64,000 bases of DNA from Spartobacteria bacterium (GTDB lineage: Bacteria > Verrucomicrobiota > Verrucomicrobiia > Chthoniobacterales > UBA6821), in contig CANIVT010000011.1 of the NCBI GenBank assembly GCA_947471565.1, forward strand, positions 1-64,000. The letters are read 5' to 3'. Position 1 is the stretch's first letter. Each line of letters begins with the position of its first letter. The notes under the pieces are model-generated. The model ran no database searches. It was not told the origin of the DNA and saw only the letters and a program-made list of their open reading frames with translations. Both the position numbers and the translations under genes were made by a program. Shown here piece after piece: positions 16,820-25,865 of this stretch.

Positions 16820-18740
16820 CCTCCCGCAGTGCTTCCTGCACTGCGGAAGCCACCATCTTCACGGTGATTTCGTTCATGCAGCGGAAGTCGATGGGGCAGG
16901 TGCGCAAGTAGCAGGGGCTGCACTCGACTTTCCGGCGAAGAATCCGGTGCGGGGGTGTGGTCTCCCCCACGGGGCCGGTAAGGGACGGTTCGGTGGAGCC
17001 AAAGATCGCAACGACCGGGATGCCGAGCAGATCACCCAGGTGCATGGTGCCGGTGTCGTTGGTCAGGAGAAGGTGACACTGCTTCAGTTCGGCGATGAGC
17101 TCCGGCAGGGTGGTCTTGCCACAGAGGTTCTCCACGTTGCCGGGGAAGTCTTTCGCGAGTTGCTCCCCCAGCGAGGCTTCTTTGGCCGTGCCGACGATGA
17201 CCCAGGTCAGGGTGTGTTCGGCGGCGATCTTCTCCATAACCGCGCGGTAACGCTCCAGGGGCCAGCGCTTGGCTGGACCATATTCCGCGCCGGGGCAGAG
17301 GCCGATCCGCAGTGGTCCCGGCGGCGTGGTGCGCACACGAGGTATCGGGAGGGCTGTCTCAGGACCGCCGAGACGGCGAACCGCAGAGAGCAGGGCCTGA
17401 GTCTGATGGATTGTGGGATGGAGTTGACGTGGAAGCGGAACGGTCCGGGTCAGGAGTCGTTTGGCCCGGTGCGTTTCGAGGGCAAGCCGCATCGGGATGC
17501 AGGCAAGCCAAACTTCCAGGGCGCTGCGCCACGAGTTGGGGAGCAGGAAGGCGACCTCGTATTCCCCGGATGCCTTGATCAGACGGGCAACCTTCCAGGG
17601 GGAGGAGTCGGGCGGGATTTCGAGGACGGAGGAGACCTCCTTCACCTCACGCCAGATGGGGGCGAGCTTGGAGGGTGAGAGGATGGTGATGTGCAGGTCG
17701 GGGCGACCCAGCTTCATTGCCTGAATCGCCGGCACCGCCATGCAGGCATCGCCGAGCCAGTTGGAGGAGCGGATGAGAATCCGGAATGGCTGAAGTTCGG
17801 AAGAATCCATCCCCGCCGGGAGATGAATGCCACGTTTGAAGTGAAGCAGGAGAAAATCAGGGACGAAATTTTTCCACCTGTTGTGAACCCAGAACCAGTC
17901 CGCCGGCGAGTGCCTGATCTCGGATTCAAGGAGATGACTGAGATCCATCGTGATCTCGGCAATGGTGCGGCCCTCGGTGGGCACCGGTTCGCTGGTTTTG
18001 ATCTCCCAGCGTGCCAACCCGATGGTCCTGACGCTCACCATGGCGAGAAGGGCTCCCGTGCGTTGGGCGAGGCTCGCCGCAAGAGGAGACGTGGAGGCGA
18101 TCTTTCCGAAGAGGGGCATCCAGATGCCTGCCCCGCCGGCATGCTGGTCGGTGAGGACACCCACAACGCCCCCTTTCTTGAGAAGGTCGCTCGCCCCCTG
18201 CATCCCCTTCTTCTTGTCGAACGTGAAGACGCCGCGACTGCGGCGGTCACGATTGACCAGATCGTCCATGAGTGGGTTGCGGATCGCTTGGTAGACACAG
18301 CCGGCCTTGCGCGGCTTCACGAATTCCGCGATCTGGGCGTTGATCTCCCAGTTGCCGTAATGACTGAGCGCGGCGACGGTGCCTCGTTCCCCGGTCTTTT
18401 GTCCGACGATCCAATCCTCCCAGGCCTGCTCGTTGTCAAAGCGGAGACGGGAGAGGAGCTTCTTCTCGCTGAGTGCCGGGATCTTGACGGAACAGAGGAG
18501 ATTTGCTCCGAGGCAGGCAAAGTGCTTTCGGACCAAGGTTGCGGCCTGCCTGTTGTCCAGTCCCTCACTCCCGCTCCCAAAGGCAATGCGGAGATTCCGT
18601 TTGGCGAGACGGCGGTAGCCGGGCAGAATCATCCAGATCACGAGTCCGATGAGCTGTCCCAGCACGAAGCAGACGGTGATGGGCAGCAATCGGATGAACG
18701 AGACCACCCCGAGAGCCAGCAGGTAAATCAGACGATCCAT
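16800..18740 (-). CDS. Fusion of LpxL/HtrB-like acyltransferase and heptosyltransferase (GT9)
   Basis: From the ATG at 18740 the product has 646 residues. I prefer this start because MDRLIYLLALGVVSFIRLLP matches the usual beginning of LpxL-type enzymes; longer starts run deeper into purK. Residues 1-310 carry an N-terminal membrane anchor and the acyltransferase motif HYGNWE (127-132). Residues about 319-646 are a WaaF-like GT9 domain beginning RILIRSSNWLGDACMAVPA, with TNDTGTMHLGDLLGIPV near the end and a cysteine-rich CSPCYLRTCP. One protein thus joins lipid A acylation and inner-core heptose transfer. The last residues SLKS and the stop derive from a repeat. Confidence 0.85.
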   Translation of the reverse strand: MDRLIYLLALGVVSFIRLLPITVCFVLGQLIGLVIWMILPGYRRLAKRNLRIAFGSGSEGLDNRQAATLVRKHFACLGANLLCSVKIPALSEKKLLSRLRFDNEQAWEDWIVGQKTGERGTVAALSHYGNWEINAQIAEFVKPRKAGCVYQAIRNPLMDDLVNRDRRSRGVFTFDKKKGMQGASDLLKKGGVVGVLTDQHAGGAGIWMPLFGKIASTSPLAASLAQRTGALLAMVSVRTIGLARWEIKTSEPVPTEGRTIAEITMDLSHLLESEIRHSPADWFWVHNRWKNFVPDFLLLHFKRGIHLPAGMDSSELQPFRILIRSSNWLGDACMAVPAIQAMKLGRPDLHITILSPSKLAPIWREVKEVSSVLEIPPDSSPWKVARLIKASGEYEVAFLLPNSWRSALEVWLACIPMRLALETHRAKRLLTRTVPLPRQLHPTIHQTQALLSAVRRLGGPETALPIPRVRTTPPGPLRIGLCPGAEYGPAKRWPLERYRAVMEKIAAEHTLTWVIVGTAKEASLGEQLAKDFPGNVENLCGKTTLPELIAELKQCHLLLTNDTGTMHLGDLLGIPVVAIFGSTEPSLTGPVGETTPPHRILRRKVECSPCYLRTCPIDFRCMNEITVKMVASAVQEALREVESLKS

Positions 18741-18741
18741 G
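18738..18741. promoter_or_regulatory. Overlapping divergent start codons (CATG)
   Basis: The palindrome CATG gives the minus-strand start (CAT, 18738-18740) of the fusion gene and the plus-strand start (ATG, 18739-18741) of purK. In the purK frame a stop lies at 18724-18726 and no other standard start exists between, so its start is fixed. Each promoter must then lie inside the other gene, unless transcripts arise further away. Confidence 0.6.
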
Positions 18742-19923
18742 AGCAAAAGCGAAGAAAAGCACGCTAGCGGCCCGGCGGCCCTCCCGGAAGGGAAAAGCCC
18801 GGTCTTTCCTCCCGGCTCCTCCATCGGGATCCTGGGAAGCGGCCAACTCGGTCGGATGTCGGCCATGGCCGCCAAGGCGATGGGCTACAAGGTCATGATC
18901 TTCGACACGGTGAAAGATGGCCCGGCCTCCTCCTGCGCCGACCTCACCATCGTGGCCCCGTTTGACGATACCGATGCGCTGGCCCGTTTCGCGATGACGA
19001 TCGACGTGGCCACGGTGGAATTCGAAAACATCCCGGTCGAGGCGCTCGAATTCCTCGAGGAACGCGTCCCTGTCCATCCCTCCTCCTCTGTCGTGCGGAT
19101 CTGCCAGGACCGGGTGCTGGAGAAGGAATTCCTGCGCGACAACGGTTTTCCTGTGGCCCCGTTCCGTGTCGTCACCTCGGCGGCGGAGTTGGCCTCGGCC
19201 CTTGGCGCACTGGCCGCCCCCTCGATCCTCAAGACGGCCGTCCTCGGCTATGACGGGAAGGGGCAGATCAGTGTGTCGCCGGGCGATGATGCCGAGATTG
19301 TGTGGGCGATGCTTGGTGCGCCTCGGGCCGTGCTCGAAAAGAGAATCTCCTTTGAGTCGGAGGCCTCGGTAATCTGTGCCCGGAATGCGACCGGCTCCCT
19401 CTGTTACCCGGTGCAGGCGAACGTTCATCGCAATGGCATTCTCGACACGACGGTCGCCCCCGCTCCCCTGCCTCCGGAAGTCTGCGAACGTGCCCAGGCG
19501 GTCGCCACGGGAATCGCCGAAAAGCTCGGGGTGATCGGCCTGATCACCGTGGAGTTGTTCGTCCTTCCCGACGGCTCGCTGGTTGTGAACGAACTGGCTC
19601 CAAGGCCCCACAATTCCGGTCACCACACCATCGAGACGGCGATGACCACTCAGTTTGCCCAGCATATCCGGGCTGTCTGCGGACTGCCGTTGGGCCCTGT
19701 CGATCTGCGCGCGCCCGGCGTGATGGTCAACCTGTTGGGGGATCTCTGGAGCGGAGGGGAGCCCGACTGGGAAGTCCTGTTCCGGGAGCCGGGATGTTTT
19801 CTCCACCTCTATGGCAAGGAGGAGGCAAAGCCGGGCCGAAAGATGGGCCATGCTACCCTGCTCGGAACGGCGCCGCGTGCCGTGGAGCAGGTGCTCAAGC
19901 TCAGGGACCGGGTAGTCCGCTGA
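18739..19923 (+). CDS. purK: 5-(carboxyamino)imidazole ribonucleotide synthase
   Basis: Encodes 394 residues of the ATP-grasp superfamily. PurK uses ATP and bicarbonate to carboxylate 5-aminoimidazole ribonucleotide in purine synthesis. Diagnostic segments are IGILGSGQLGRM near the N terminus, VEFENIPVEALEF, the ATP-grasp KTAVLGYDGKGQ, and VNELAPRPHNSGHHTIE. The start gives about 27 extra residues before the core compared with usual PurK proteins. The partner purE is not adjacent. The start codon overlaps that of the divergent fusion gene. Confidence 0.93.
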   Translation: MSKSEEKHASGPAALPEGKSPVFPPGSSIGILGSGQLGRMSAMAAKAMGYKVMIFDTVKDGPASSCADLTIVAPFDDTDALARFAMTIDVATVEFENIPVEALEFLEERVPVHPSSSVVRICQDRVLEKEFLRDNGFPVAPFRVVTSAAELASALGALAAPSILKTAVLGYDGKGQISVSPGDDAEIVWAMLGAPRAVLEKRISFESEASVICARNATGSLCYPVQANVHRNGILDTTVAPAPLPPEVCERAQAVATGIAEKLGVIGLITVELFVLPDGSLVVNELAPRPHNSGHHTIETAMTTQFAQHIRAVCGLPLGPVDLRAPGVMVNLLGDLWSGGEPDWEVLFREPGCFLHLYGKEEAKPGRKMGHATLLGTAPRAVEQVLKLRDRVVR

Positions 19924-20049
19924 TCGCCAAAGAGAGAAATTTTGAACGAGTCCGTTTACCGCTTGTCTCTATTCCTGCAACAGCCTATCCAAACGGCGCG
20001 AAGCCCCTTCTGACCACACCATCCTTTTTTCAACCAACCACCTGATTCC

Positions 20050-21039
20050 ATGAACCCGTCCGTCCAAGAACTCGATCGCCGCGTCCAAGAGACCAGCACC
20101 TGGGTCCGCCCCCTCACTCAGGAAATGAGCCGTGTCGTTGTCGGCCAGCAGGGGCTCGTCCGCAGTCTGCTTATCGGTCTGCTCGGCAACGGCCACGTCC
20201 TGTTGGAGGGCGTGCCTGGCCTGGCCAAGACCCTCACTGTCCGCACCCTTTCTTCCTGCATCCACGCGGACTTCGCCCGAATCCAGTTCACGCCGGACCT
20301 CCTCCCTGCCGACCTCGTCGGCACCCTGATCTACAATCCGCGTGAGGGGGTCTTCACCACCCGCAAGGGACCGATCTTCGCCAACCTCATCCTGGCCGAT
20401 GAGATCAACCGCGCTCCTGCCAAGGTCCAGAGCGCGCTGCTCGAGGCGATGCAAGAGCGCCAGGTGACTATCGGCGAGGAGACCTTCAAGCTACCCGATC
20501 CCTTCCTCGTGCTCGCCACGCAGAACCCGCTCGAGCAGGAGGGAACCTACCCGCTCCCCGAGGCACAACTCGACCGCTTCATGCTCAAGGTTGTGGTCGG
20601 CTACCCGACCCGTAGCGAGGAACGCTCGATCCTCGATGCCATGGCGACCTCCTCGCCTAGGCTCGACGTCTCTCCGCTGGTGACGACGCAGCAGGTCCTC
20701 GACGCCCGCCAGGTCGTGAATGCGATCTACGTCGATGACCGCGTGAAGGACTACATCGTCGACTTGGTCTGGGCGACCCGCGAACCGGCCAACTACAACC
20801 TGAAGCTCGAGGGACTCATCCGTTACGGCGCTTCGCCGCGAGCCACGATCAACCTCACGCTCGCCGCCAAGGCCCATGCTTTCCTGAATGGCCGCGGCTA
20901 CGTCACCCCGCACGACGTCAAGTCGATCGGGACCGAGGTACTCCGCCACCGCGTGGCCGTCAGCTACGAGGCCGAGGCGCAGTCGATCGACTCGGAGGAG
21001 ATCGTCCGGCGCGTCTTCGAGGGACTGCCGGTCCCGTGA
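20050..21039 (+). CDS. MoxR-type AAA+ ATPase
   Basis: Encodes 329 residues. Walker A GVPGLAKT is at 54-61 and Walker B LADEINRAPAK follows, with sensor segment ATQNPLEQEGTYPLPEAQLDRF; all are hallmarks of MoxR ATPases, which work with VWA-domain partners as chaperones for membrane or metal-bound complexes. It leads an eight-gene plus-strand cluster with DUF58, DUF4381, two VWA proteins, BatD and BatE, matching the Bat aerotolerance arrangement of Bacteroides and spirochetes. The DUF58 start lies 53 bases downstream of its stop. Confidence 0.9.
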   Translation: MNPSVQELDRRVQETSTWVRPLTQEMSRVVVGQQGLVRSLLIGLLGNGHVLLEGVPGLAKTLTVRTLSSCIHADFARIQFTPDLLPADLVGTLIYNPREGVFTTRKGPIFANLILADEINRAPAKVQSALLEAMQERQVTIGEETFKLPDPFLVLATQNPLEQEGTYPLPEAQLDRFMLKVVVGYPTRSEERSILDAMATSSPRLDVSPLVTTQQVLDARQVVNAIYVDDRVKDYIVDLVWATREPANYNLKLEGLIRYGASPRATINLTLAAKAHAFLNGRGYVTPHDVKSIGTEVLRHRVAVSYEAEAQSIDSEEIVRRVFEGLPVP

Positions 21040-21092
21040 TCAGCGGGGTCGGGCCGAAGCCCCACCCCTTGTCCCGTGCCCATTTCCGACCG

Positions 21093-21977
21093 ATGAACGA
21101 TCCCAAAGAGATCCTTCGCAAGATCCGGCGCCTCGAACTGCGCACGCGCCGGCTCGTGGAGTCTTCGTTTGCCGGTCAATACCAGAGCGTCTTCAAGGGG
21201 CGCGGGATGAATTTCGAGGAGGTTCGTCCCTACTCGCCGGGCGACGAGATCCGCTCGATCGACTGGAATGTCACCGCCCGTACCGGCGAGCCCTACATCA
21301 AGAAATTCACCGAGGAGCGGGAGATGACGGTGATGATCCTCCTTGATGTCAGTGCTTCCGGAAATTTCGGCAGCGTTGAGGAGAGCAAGCGTGAGATGGC
21401 CGCCGAGATCGCGGCGATCCTGGCTTTCAGCGCGATTCACAACAACGACAAGGTCGGCCTGCTTCTTTTCAGCGACCGCGTGGAGCTCTTCATCCCTCCA
21501 AAGAAGGGACGCCATCACATCCTGCGCCTCATCCGGGAGATGCTCTATTTCGAGCCCGTGGGTCGTGGCACCGATCTCTCCGGAGCCCTGGAATATCTGA
21601 ACAAGGTGGTTACCCGCCGTTCCCTCCTGTTCTTGGTTTCCGATTTCCTGTCGCCCGATTTCTCGAGACCACTCACCGTCACCGCCAAGCGTCATGACAC
21701 AGTGGCTCTCCGTGTGGTCGATCCCGCCGAGGAGACTCTGCCCGATGTCGGTGTTGTTCTTCTCGAGGATCCCGAAACGGGCGAACAGATCGAGGTGGAT
21801 ACCTCGAGGCGCTCGATTTCCCGGAGCTACGCAAAACATGCGGAGGACCGCCTTCGCGACCTCGGTCGACTCTTTGGAGCACGCGGTATCGACCTTCTGG
21901 AACTCCACACCGACCGGGATTATCTCCCGGTTCTGCGCGGGTTCTTCGAGCGGCGCGGAAGGAGGTTGGCGGCATGA
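21093..21977 (+). CDS. DUF58 domain protein with VWA-like fold
   Basis: I start at 21093 (MNDPKEILRKIRRLELRTRR), the usual DUF58 beginning, giving 294 residues; an upstream ATG at 21036 overlaps moxR but adds nothing conserved. Core motifs are GRGMNFEEVRPYSPGDEIRSIDW and a metal-site DVSAS inside the VWA-like fold. DUF58 proteins usually follow moxR and are thought to be its partners. No membrane segment is visible. The 3' end overlaps the next gene by 4 bases. Confidence 0.85.
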   Translation: MNDPKEILRKIRRLELRTRRLVESSFAGQYQSVFKGRGMNFEEVRPYSPGDEIRSIDWNVTARTGEPYIKKFTEEREMTVMILLDVSASGNFGSVEESKREMAAEIAAILAFSAIHNNDKVGLLLFSDRVELFIPPKKGRHHILRLIREMLYFEPVGRGTDLSGALEYLNKVVTRRSLLFLVSDFLSPDFSRPLTVTAKRHDTVALRVVDPAEETLPDVGVVLLEDPETGEQIEVDTSRRSISRSYAKHAEDRLRDLGRLFGARGIDLLELHTDRDYLPVLRGFFERRGRRLAA

Positions 21978-22636
21978 CCAATGCGGCGACACAGCCCGGC
22001 GTCAGCTTCGGTCCCGGTGCTGCCGGAATGCCTTCCGTTCCCGGTGGCCTCCCCAGCATGGGGGGCATGGGAGCGGCACCCACGCCGGCCCCCATCCATG
22101 ACATCGTCGGCCCGCTTCCCTTTTTCTCGGGCCCGCTCTGGGTGATTGTCCTGATCTTTATCCTTGTTGCTCTTGCGGGCGGGGCGCTCTGGTGGTTCGC
22201 GGGGCGCAGAAAGGAACAAAAACTTACCCCCCGCGAGTCGGCCCTACGCGATCTGGAGCGTCTCCGCGCGAACCTCACGGGCGGTACTGATCAAGAATTC
22301 GGAGCGGGGGTCTCCGATGTGCTCCGTCGATTCCTGGGCGAGGCCCTCGGGCTTGCCGCACCGCGCCAGACCACCGAGGAGTTCCTGGAATCGCTGCATG
22401 GATCCCTGCGCTTCCTCCCTGCCGAGCAGGAGGCGCTGGCCACGTTCCTTCACCAATCCGATTTCCTGAAGTATGCCCGGGGTGAGTCCACTCCCGAGCA
22501 GAGGGAATCCCTGATTGTGGCTGCCGAGTCCTTTGTCCGCAGCGGCGAGCAGCAGACAAACAATGAAGCGAAGAAGGCAAAGACGGATGTGTCGGCGGTT
22601 ACGACCCCAGCTCCCACTCCGAAGGAGGCCGCATGA
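21974..22636 (+). CDS. DUF4381-like membrane protein of the Bat cluster
   Basis: Encodes 220 residues. A glycine- and proline-rich N terminus of about 45 residues leads to one membrane helix near 55-76 (LWVIVLIFILVALAGGALWWF) and a charged cytosolic helical domain with RESALRDLERLRANL. This layout fits DUF4381 proteins, common between DUF58 and BatA genes. It overlaps both neighbours by 4 bases. Its molecular job is unknown; position suggests a structural part of the MoxR/VWA membrane assembly. Confidence 0.7.
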   Translation: MTNAATQPGVSFGPGAAGMPSVPGGLPSMGGMGAAPTPAPIHDIVGPLPFFSGPLWVIVLIFILVALAGGALWWFAGRRKEQKLTPRESALRDLERLRANLTGGTDQEFGAGVSDVLRRFLGEALGLAAPRQTTEEFLESLHGSLRFLPAEQEALATFLHQSDFLKYARGESTPEQRESLIVAAESFVRSGEQQTNNEAKKAKTDVSAVTTPAPTPKEAA

Positions 22637-23667
22637 GCATCACTCCCCTGATCGCCGTTGGGACAACCTTTTCTTTTGTCCATCCATGGTTGTTGCTCCT
22701 TTTGCTGGCCCTGCCCGTGCTGGCGCTATTGCGGGGTAAGATCGGCGGGACGCCGGGTATTCTCTTCTCCTCCACCAAGTTGGTGATGGCCGTGGGCAAG
22801 CGCCGCCGTTCCCGCGCCGGGGCCGTTCTGGCCTCCTTGCTTTACGGCGCGATGGCCTGCCTGATCGTGGCGTTGGCCCGTCCCCAACTTGGAAGGACTC
22901 TGGAACGGATCCAAGCCAGCGGTGTCGATATCATGCTGGTGCTCGACGTCTCGGGATCGATGATGGCCGAGGACTATACGATCGGTTCCTCCCGTGTGAA
23001 CCGCATCGACGCGGTAAAGCGGGTCACCCAGCAGTTCATCGAGGCACGTCCCAATGACCGCATCGGCATCATCGCCTTCGCGGGACGCCCTTATCTCGTG
23101 AGTCCGCTGACGCTCGACCATGAATGGCTCATTCGCAATCTCGACCGTGTCCAACTCGGCCTCGTCGAGGATGGCACGGCGATCGGGTCGGCGCTGGCCT
23201 CCGCCGTGTCACGCCTCAAGGATCGAGATTCCAAGACCAAGCTGATTGTGCTCCTGACCGACGGGGCCAACAACGCCGGCAAGGTCCTCCCGCTCACCTC
23301 CGCAGAGGCGGCGAAGGCTCTTGGGATGAAAATCTACACGGTCGGAGCAGGGAGCGACGGCCCCGTTCCCGTTCCCGTGGGAAAGGACATGTTCGGCAAG
23401 ACGGTCTACCGCAAGATGGTTTTTGACTTCGACGAAAAGCTGCTCGATCAGATCGCGAAGATCGGAGAGGGAAAATATTTCCGTGCGGCCGACACCGACA
23501 CGATGGACAAGACCTTCCGCGAGATCGACCGGATGGAGAAGACCAAGATCGAGGTCGAGAAAAGTGCCGACTACCGCGATCTGTTCCCCCTTCTTCTTGT
23601 GCTCGGCGTAATGCTTCTAGGAGCTGAAGCCGTCCTCTCTCAGACCATTTGGCGCAGACTTCCATGA
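22633..23667 (+). CDS. batA: BatA-like VWA domain membrane protein
   Basis: Encodes 344 residues. Two N-terminal membrane helices (about 17-33 and 62-82) are followed by a VWA domain whose MIDAS motif DVSGS is at 104-108, with GTAIGSALASAVSRL and LLTDGANNAG as later parts of the metal site. A C-terminal helix (LLLVLGVMLLGAEAVL) anchors the end. BatA proteins form an envelope complex with BatB, linked in Bacteroides to oxygen tolerance. The stop overlaps the next gene at ATGA. Confidence 0.85.
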   Translation: MSITPLIAVGTTFSFVHPWLLLLLLALPVLALLRGKIGGTPGILFSSTKLVMAVGKRRRSRAGAVLASLLYGAMACLIVALARPQLGRTLERIQASGVDIMLVLDVSGSMMAEDYTIGSSRVNRIDAVKRVTQQFIEARPNDRIGIIAFAGRPYLVSPLTLDHEWLIRNLDRVQLGLVEDGTAIGSALASAVSRLKDRDSKTKLIVLLTDGANNAGKVLPLTSAEAAKALGMKIYTVGAGSDGPVPVPVGKDMFGKTVYRKMVFDFDEKLLDQIAKIGEGKYFRAADTDTMDKTFREIDRMEKTKIEVEKSADYRDLFPLLLVLGVMLLGAEAVLSQTIWRRLP

Positions 23668-25853
23668 ACCTCTTCCTGATGACCGCCGCATCCGACCGGC
23701 TAACCTTCGGGTCACCGGGTTGGTTCTGGGCATTGCTTCTGATCGCTCCGTTGATCTGGTTCTATGTCGACGCCGCCCGCCGTCGCGAGGCCCTGCTCTC
23801 CCGCATCGTCGCACCGAGGCTCCAGAAGCAGCTCACGGGTCAGGTCAGCCACCTCAAGAGGAACCTGCGCACGTCTTTCCTGCTGGGATCCGTTCTGCTG
23901 ACGATCGTGTCACTGGCCAAACCGCGCTATGGATACCGCGAGGAAACCATCATGACCAAGGGACGTGACGTGATTCTGGCCATCGATGTCTCCCGCAGCA
24001 TGCTGGCGACCGATACCGCGCCAAACCGTCTCGGCCGCGCCAAGCTTATCTCCCAGGATCTGCTCGACCTGCTTCGGGGCGACCGTGTCGGGCTTATCGC
24101 CTTTGCCGGCTCGGCCTTTCTTCAGGCCCCTCTGACCATGGACAAGGGAGCGGTGCTCAACTCGATCCGCGATCTCGACACCAATACGATTCCCAAGGGG
24201 GGGACCGATATCGCCGCCGCGATCCGGATGGCGATTGCGGCTTTCGGCAAGGGTGAGGGGGCGACCCGTGCCCTGGTGCTCATGACCGACGGCGACGATC
24301 TCGAGGAGAGTGCTGTCGAGGCAGCCAAACAGGCCGAAGCTGCTGGGATACGGATTTTCACAATCGGATTCGGTTCCGCTGCCGGATCGCTGATCCCGAT
24401 CAGGACGGAGGAGGGTCGCAATGATTTTGTCCGCGACGAAAGCGGTAATCCGGTGAATTCCAAGCTCGACGTGCCGCGCCTGACCGAGATTGCACAGGCT
24501 ACAGGCGGATTTTATCTTCCCTACGGTCAGGATGCGGCCAAGGCAATTTTCAACAAGGGAATCCTCCCGCTCGAGGAACAGGTGGGAGGAACCCTCACCG
24601 GGCGCAAACCGATCGAGCGCTATGCCTGGCCGGTTGCCGCCGCGCTTCTTCTGCTGGCGTTGCGTTCCGTGCTGGGTGAGGGGCGTCGCGCCCCGAAGGT
24701 GCCTGCCGCCGCCGCGATGCTCGCGCTTCTGCTGGCCGGCGTCCCGCTGCATGCCTCCGGACTGAATGATTACCAGCAGGGAAATTACCAGGGGGCGCTG
24801 CAGGATTTTGAAAAGCGGCTCAAGTCCGGCGAGACGATTCCCGAGGTGAAATTCGACGCAGGCGCTGCTGCCTACAAGGCGGGCGATTTCCAGAAGGCAG
24901 CCGGATACTTCTCGGAGGCGATGACCGCGACCAAGCCGAAGGTCCGTGATGCCGCCACCTACAACCTGGCCAACTCCCTTGTCCGTGCCGGTGAGGCTGC
25001 CAAGGAAAACGACGCCAAGCTCTCCGATTGGAAGAATGCCCTCCAGCACTACGAGACCGTCATCAAGACCGATCCGATGAACGGCAAGGCCAAGGAGAAC
25101 CGGGATATCGTCAAAAAACTGATCGAGGACCTCAAGAAGCAGCAACAGCAGAAGAACCAGAACAAAGATCAAAAAGACGACAAGAATCAGAAGGATCAGA
25201 AAAACGACAAGGACAACAAGGACCAGAGCAAGAGCGACCAATCGCAGGGCGGCGGTAACGGGCAAAAGGATTCCAAGGACAAGAAAGACTCCAAGGATCA
25301 GAACAAGTCCCAGGATCAAAAGGGCCAGCAGGGAGACAACAAAGACCAGCAGAACAAAGACCAGCAAAAGAATCCCGATCAGAAAGATCAGAAGGGAGGG
25401 CAGGATCAGAAGCAGAATCCCTCTTCCCAAGGGCAGGGTTCACCGACGCCCACGCCCACCCCGACGCCTTCCCCGGATCAGGGCAAGGGGGAGGGATCCA
25501 AGGATCAGAACAAGCCCCAGAATCAGAAAGGGCAGAATCAACAGGACCAGCAATCCCAGCAGCCTCAAAACGGACAGCAGGGCAACCAACAGCAGCAACC
25601 CGGCGCCCAGGGAGGTCAGCCCACCCCGACTCCCTCACCCACGCCCGGAAAGCAGGGGTCCCTCGGCGGGGGTCAGCAGGGTGAGAAAAAAGAGCAGCAA
25701 CCCGCCCAAGCTGCCGAAGCCGAGGAGTCCAAGGATGGAGGCATGACCCCCTCGCAGGCCCGCGCCCTTCTGAACTCGGTCAAGGACGAGGAGGCTCATG
25801 TCACCGAGCAGCAAAAGAACCGCGCGGTGGAACAGCCGCTCCGCGACTGGTAG
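23664..25853 (+). CDS. BatB/BatC fusion: VWA domain, TPR repeats, hydrophilic tail
   Basis: From the ATG at 23664 (overlapping the batA stop) the product has 729 residues. Residues 1-85 contain two membrane helices; 87-255 form a VWA domain with MIDAS DVSRS at 108-112 and GTDIAAAIRMAI; a third hydrophobic stretch follows near 315-365. Residues about 365-485 are TPR repeats as in BatC (LNDYQQGNYQGALQDFEKRL). From about 490 the chain is mostly lysine, aspartate, glutamine, asparagine, serine and proline. BatB and BatC are often separate genes. The tail is probably disordered. Confidence 0.85.
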   Translation: MNLFLMTAASDRLTFGSPGWFWALLLIAPLIWFYVDAARRREALLSRIVAPRLQKQLTGQVSHLKRNLRTSFLLGSVLLTIVSLAKPRYGYREETIMTKGRDVILAIDVSRSMLATDTAPNRLGRAKLISQDLLDLLRGDRVGLIAFAGSAFLQAPLTMDKGAVLNSIRDLDTNTIPKGGTDIAAAIRMAIAAFGKGEGATRALVLMTDGDDLEESAVEAAKQAEAAGIRIFTIGFGSAAGSLIPIRTEEGRNDFVRDESGNPVNSKLDVPRLTEIAQATGGFYLPYGQDAAKAIFNKGILPLEEQVGGTLTGRKPIERYAWPVAAALLLLALRSVLGEGRRAPKVPAAAAMLALLLAGVPLHASGLNDYQQGNYQGALQDFEKRLKSGETIPEVKFDAGAAAYKAGDFQKAAGYFSEAMTATKPKVRDAATYNLANSLVRAGEAAKENDAKLSDWKNALQHYETVIKTDPMNGKAKENRDIVKKLIEDLKKQQQQKNQNKDQKDDKNQKDQKNDKDNKDQSKSDQSQGGGNGQKDSKDKKDSKDQNKSQDQKGQQGDNKDQQNKDQQKNPDQKDQKGGQDQKQNPSSQGQGSPTPTPTPTPSPDQGKGEGSKDQNKPQNQKGQNQQDQQSQQPQNGQQGNQQQQPGAQGGQPTPTPSPTPGKQGSLGGGQQGEKKEQQPAQAAEAEESKDGGMTPSQARALLNSVKDEEAHVTEQQKNRAVEQPLRDW
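25135..25690 (+). repeat. Low-complexity coding repeat (K/D/Q/N-rich)
   Basis: Within the batB/C fusion about 185 codons are dominated by AAG, GAC, CAG and AAC in short repeated words such as KDQKD, NKDQ and PTPTPTP. The stretch holds few hydrophobic residues and would be disordered. Repeat length could vary between strains by slippage. Confidence 0.75.
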
Positions 25854-25865
25854 AATCTTTGCTCC

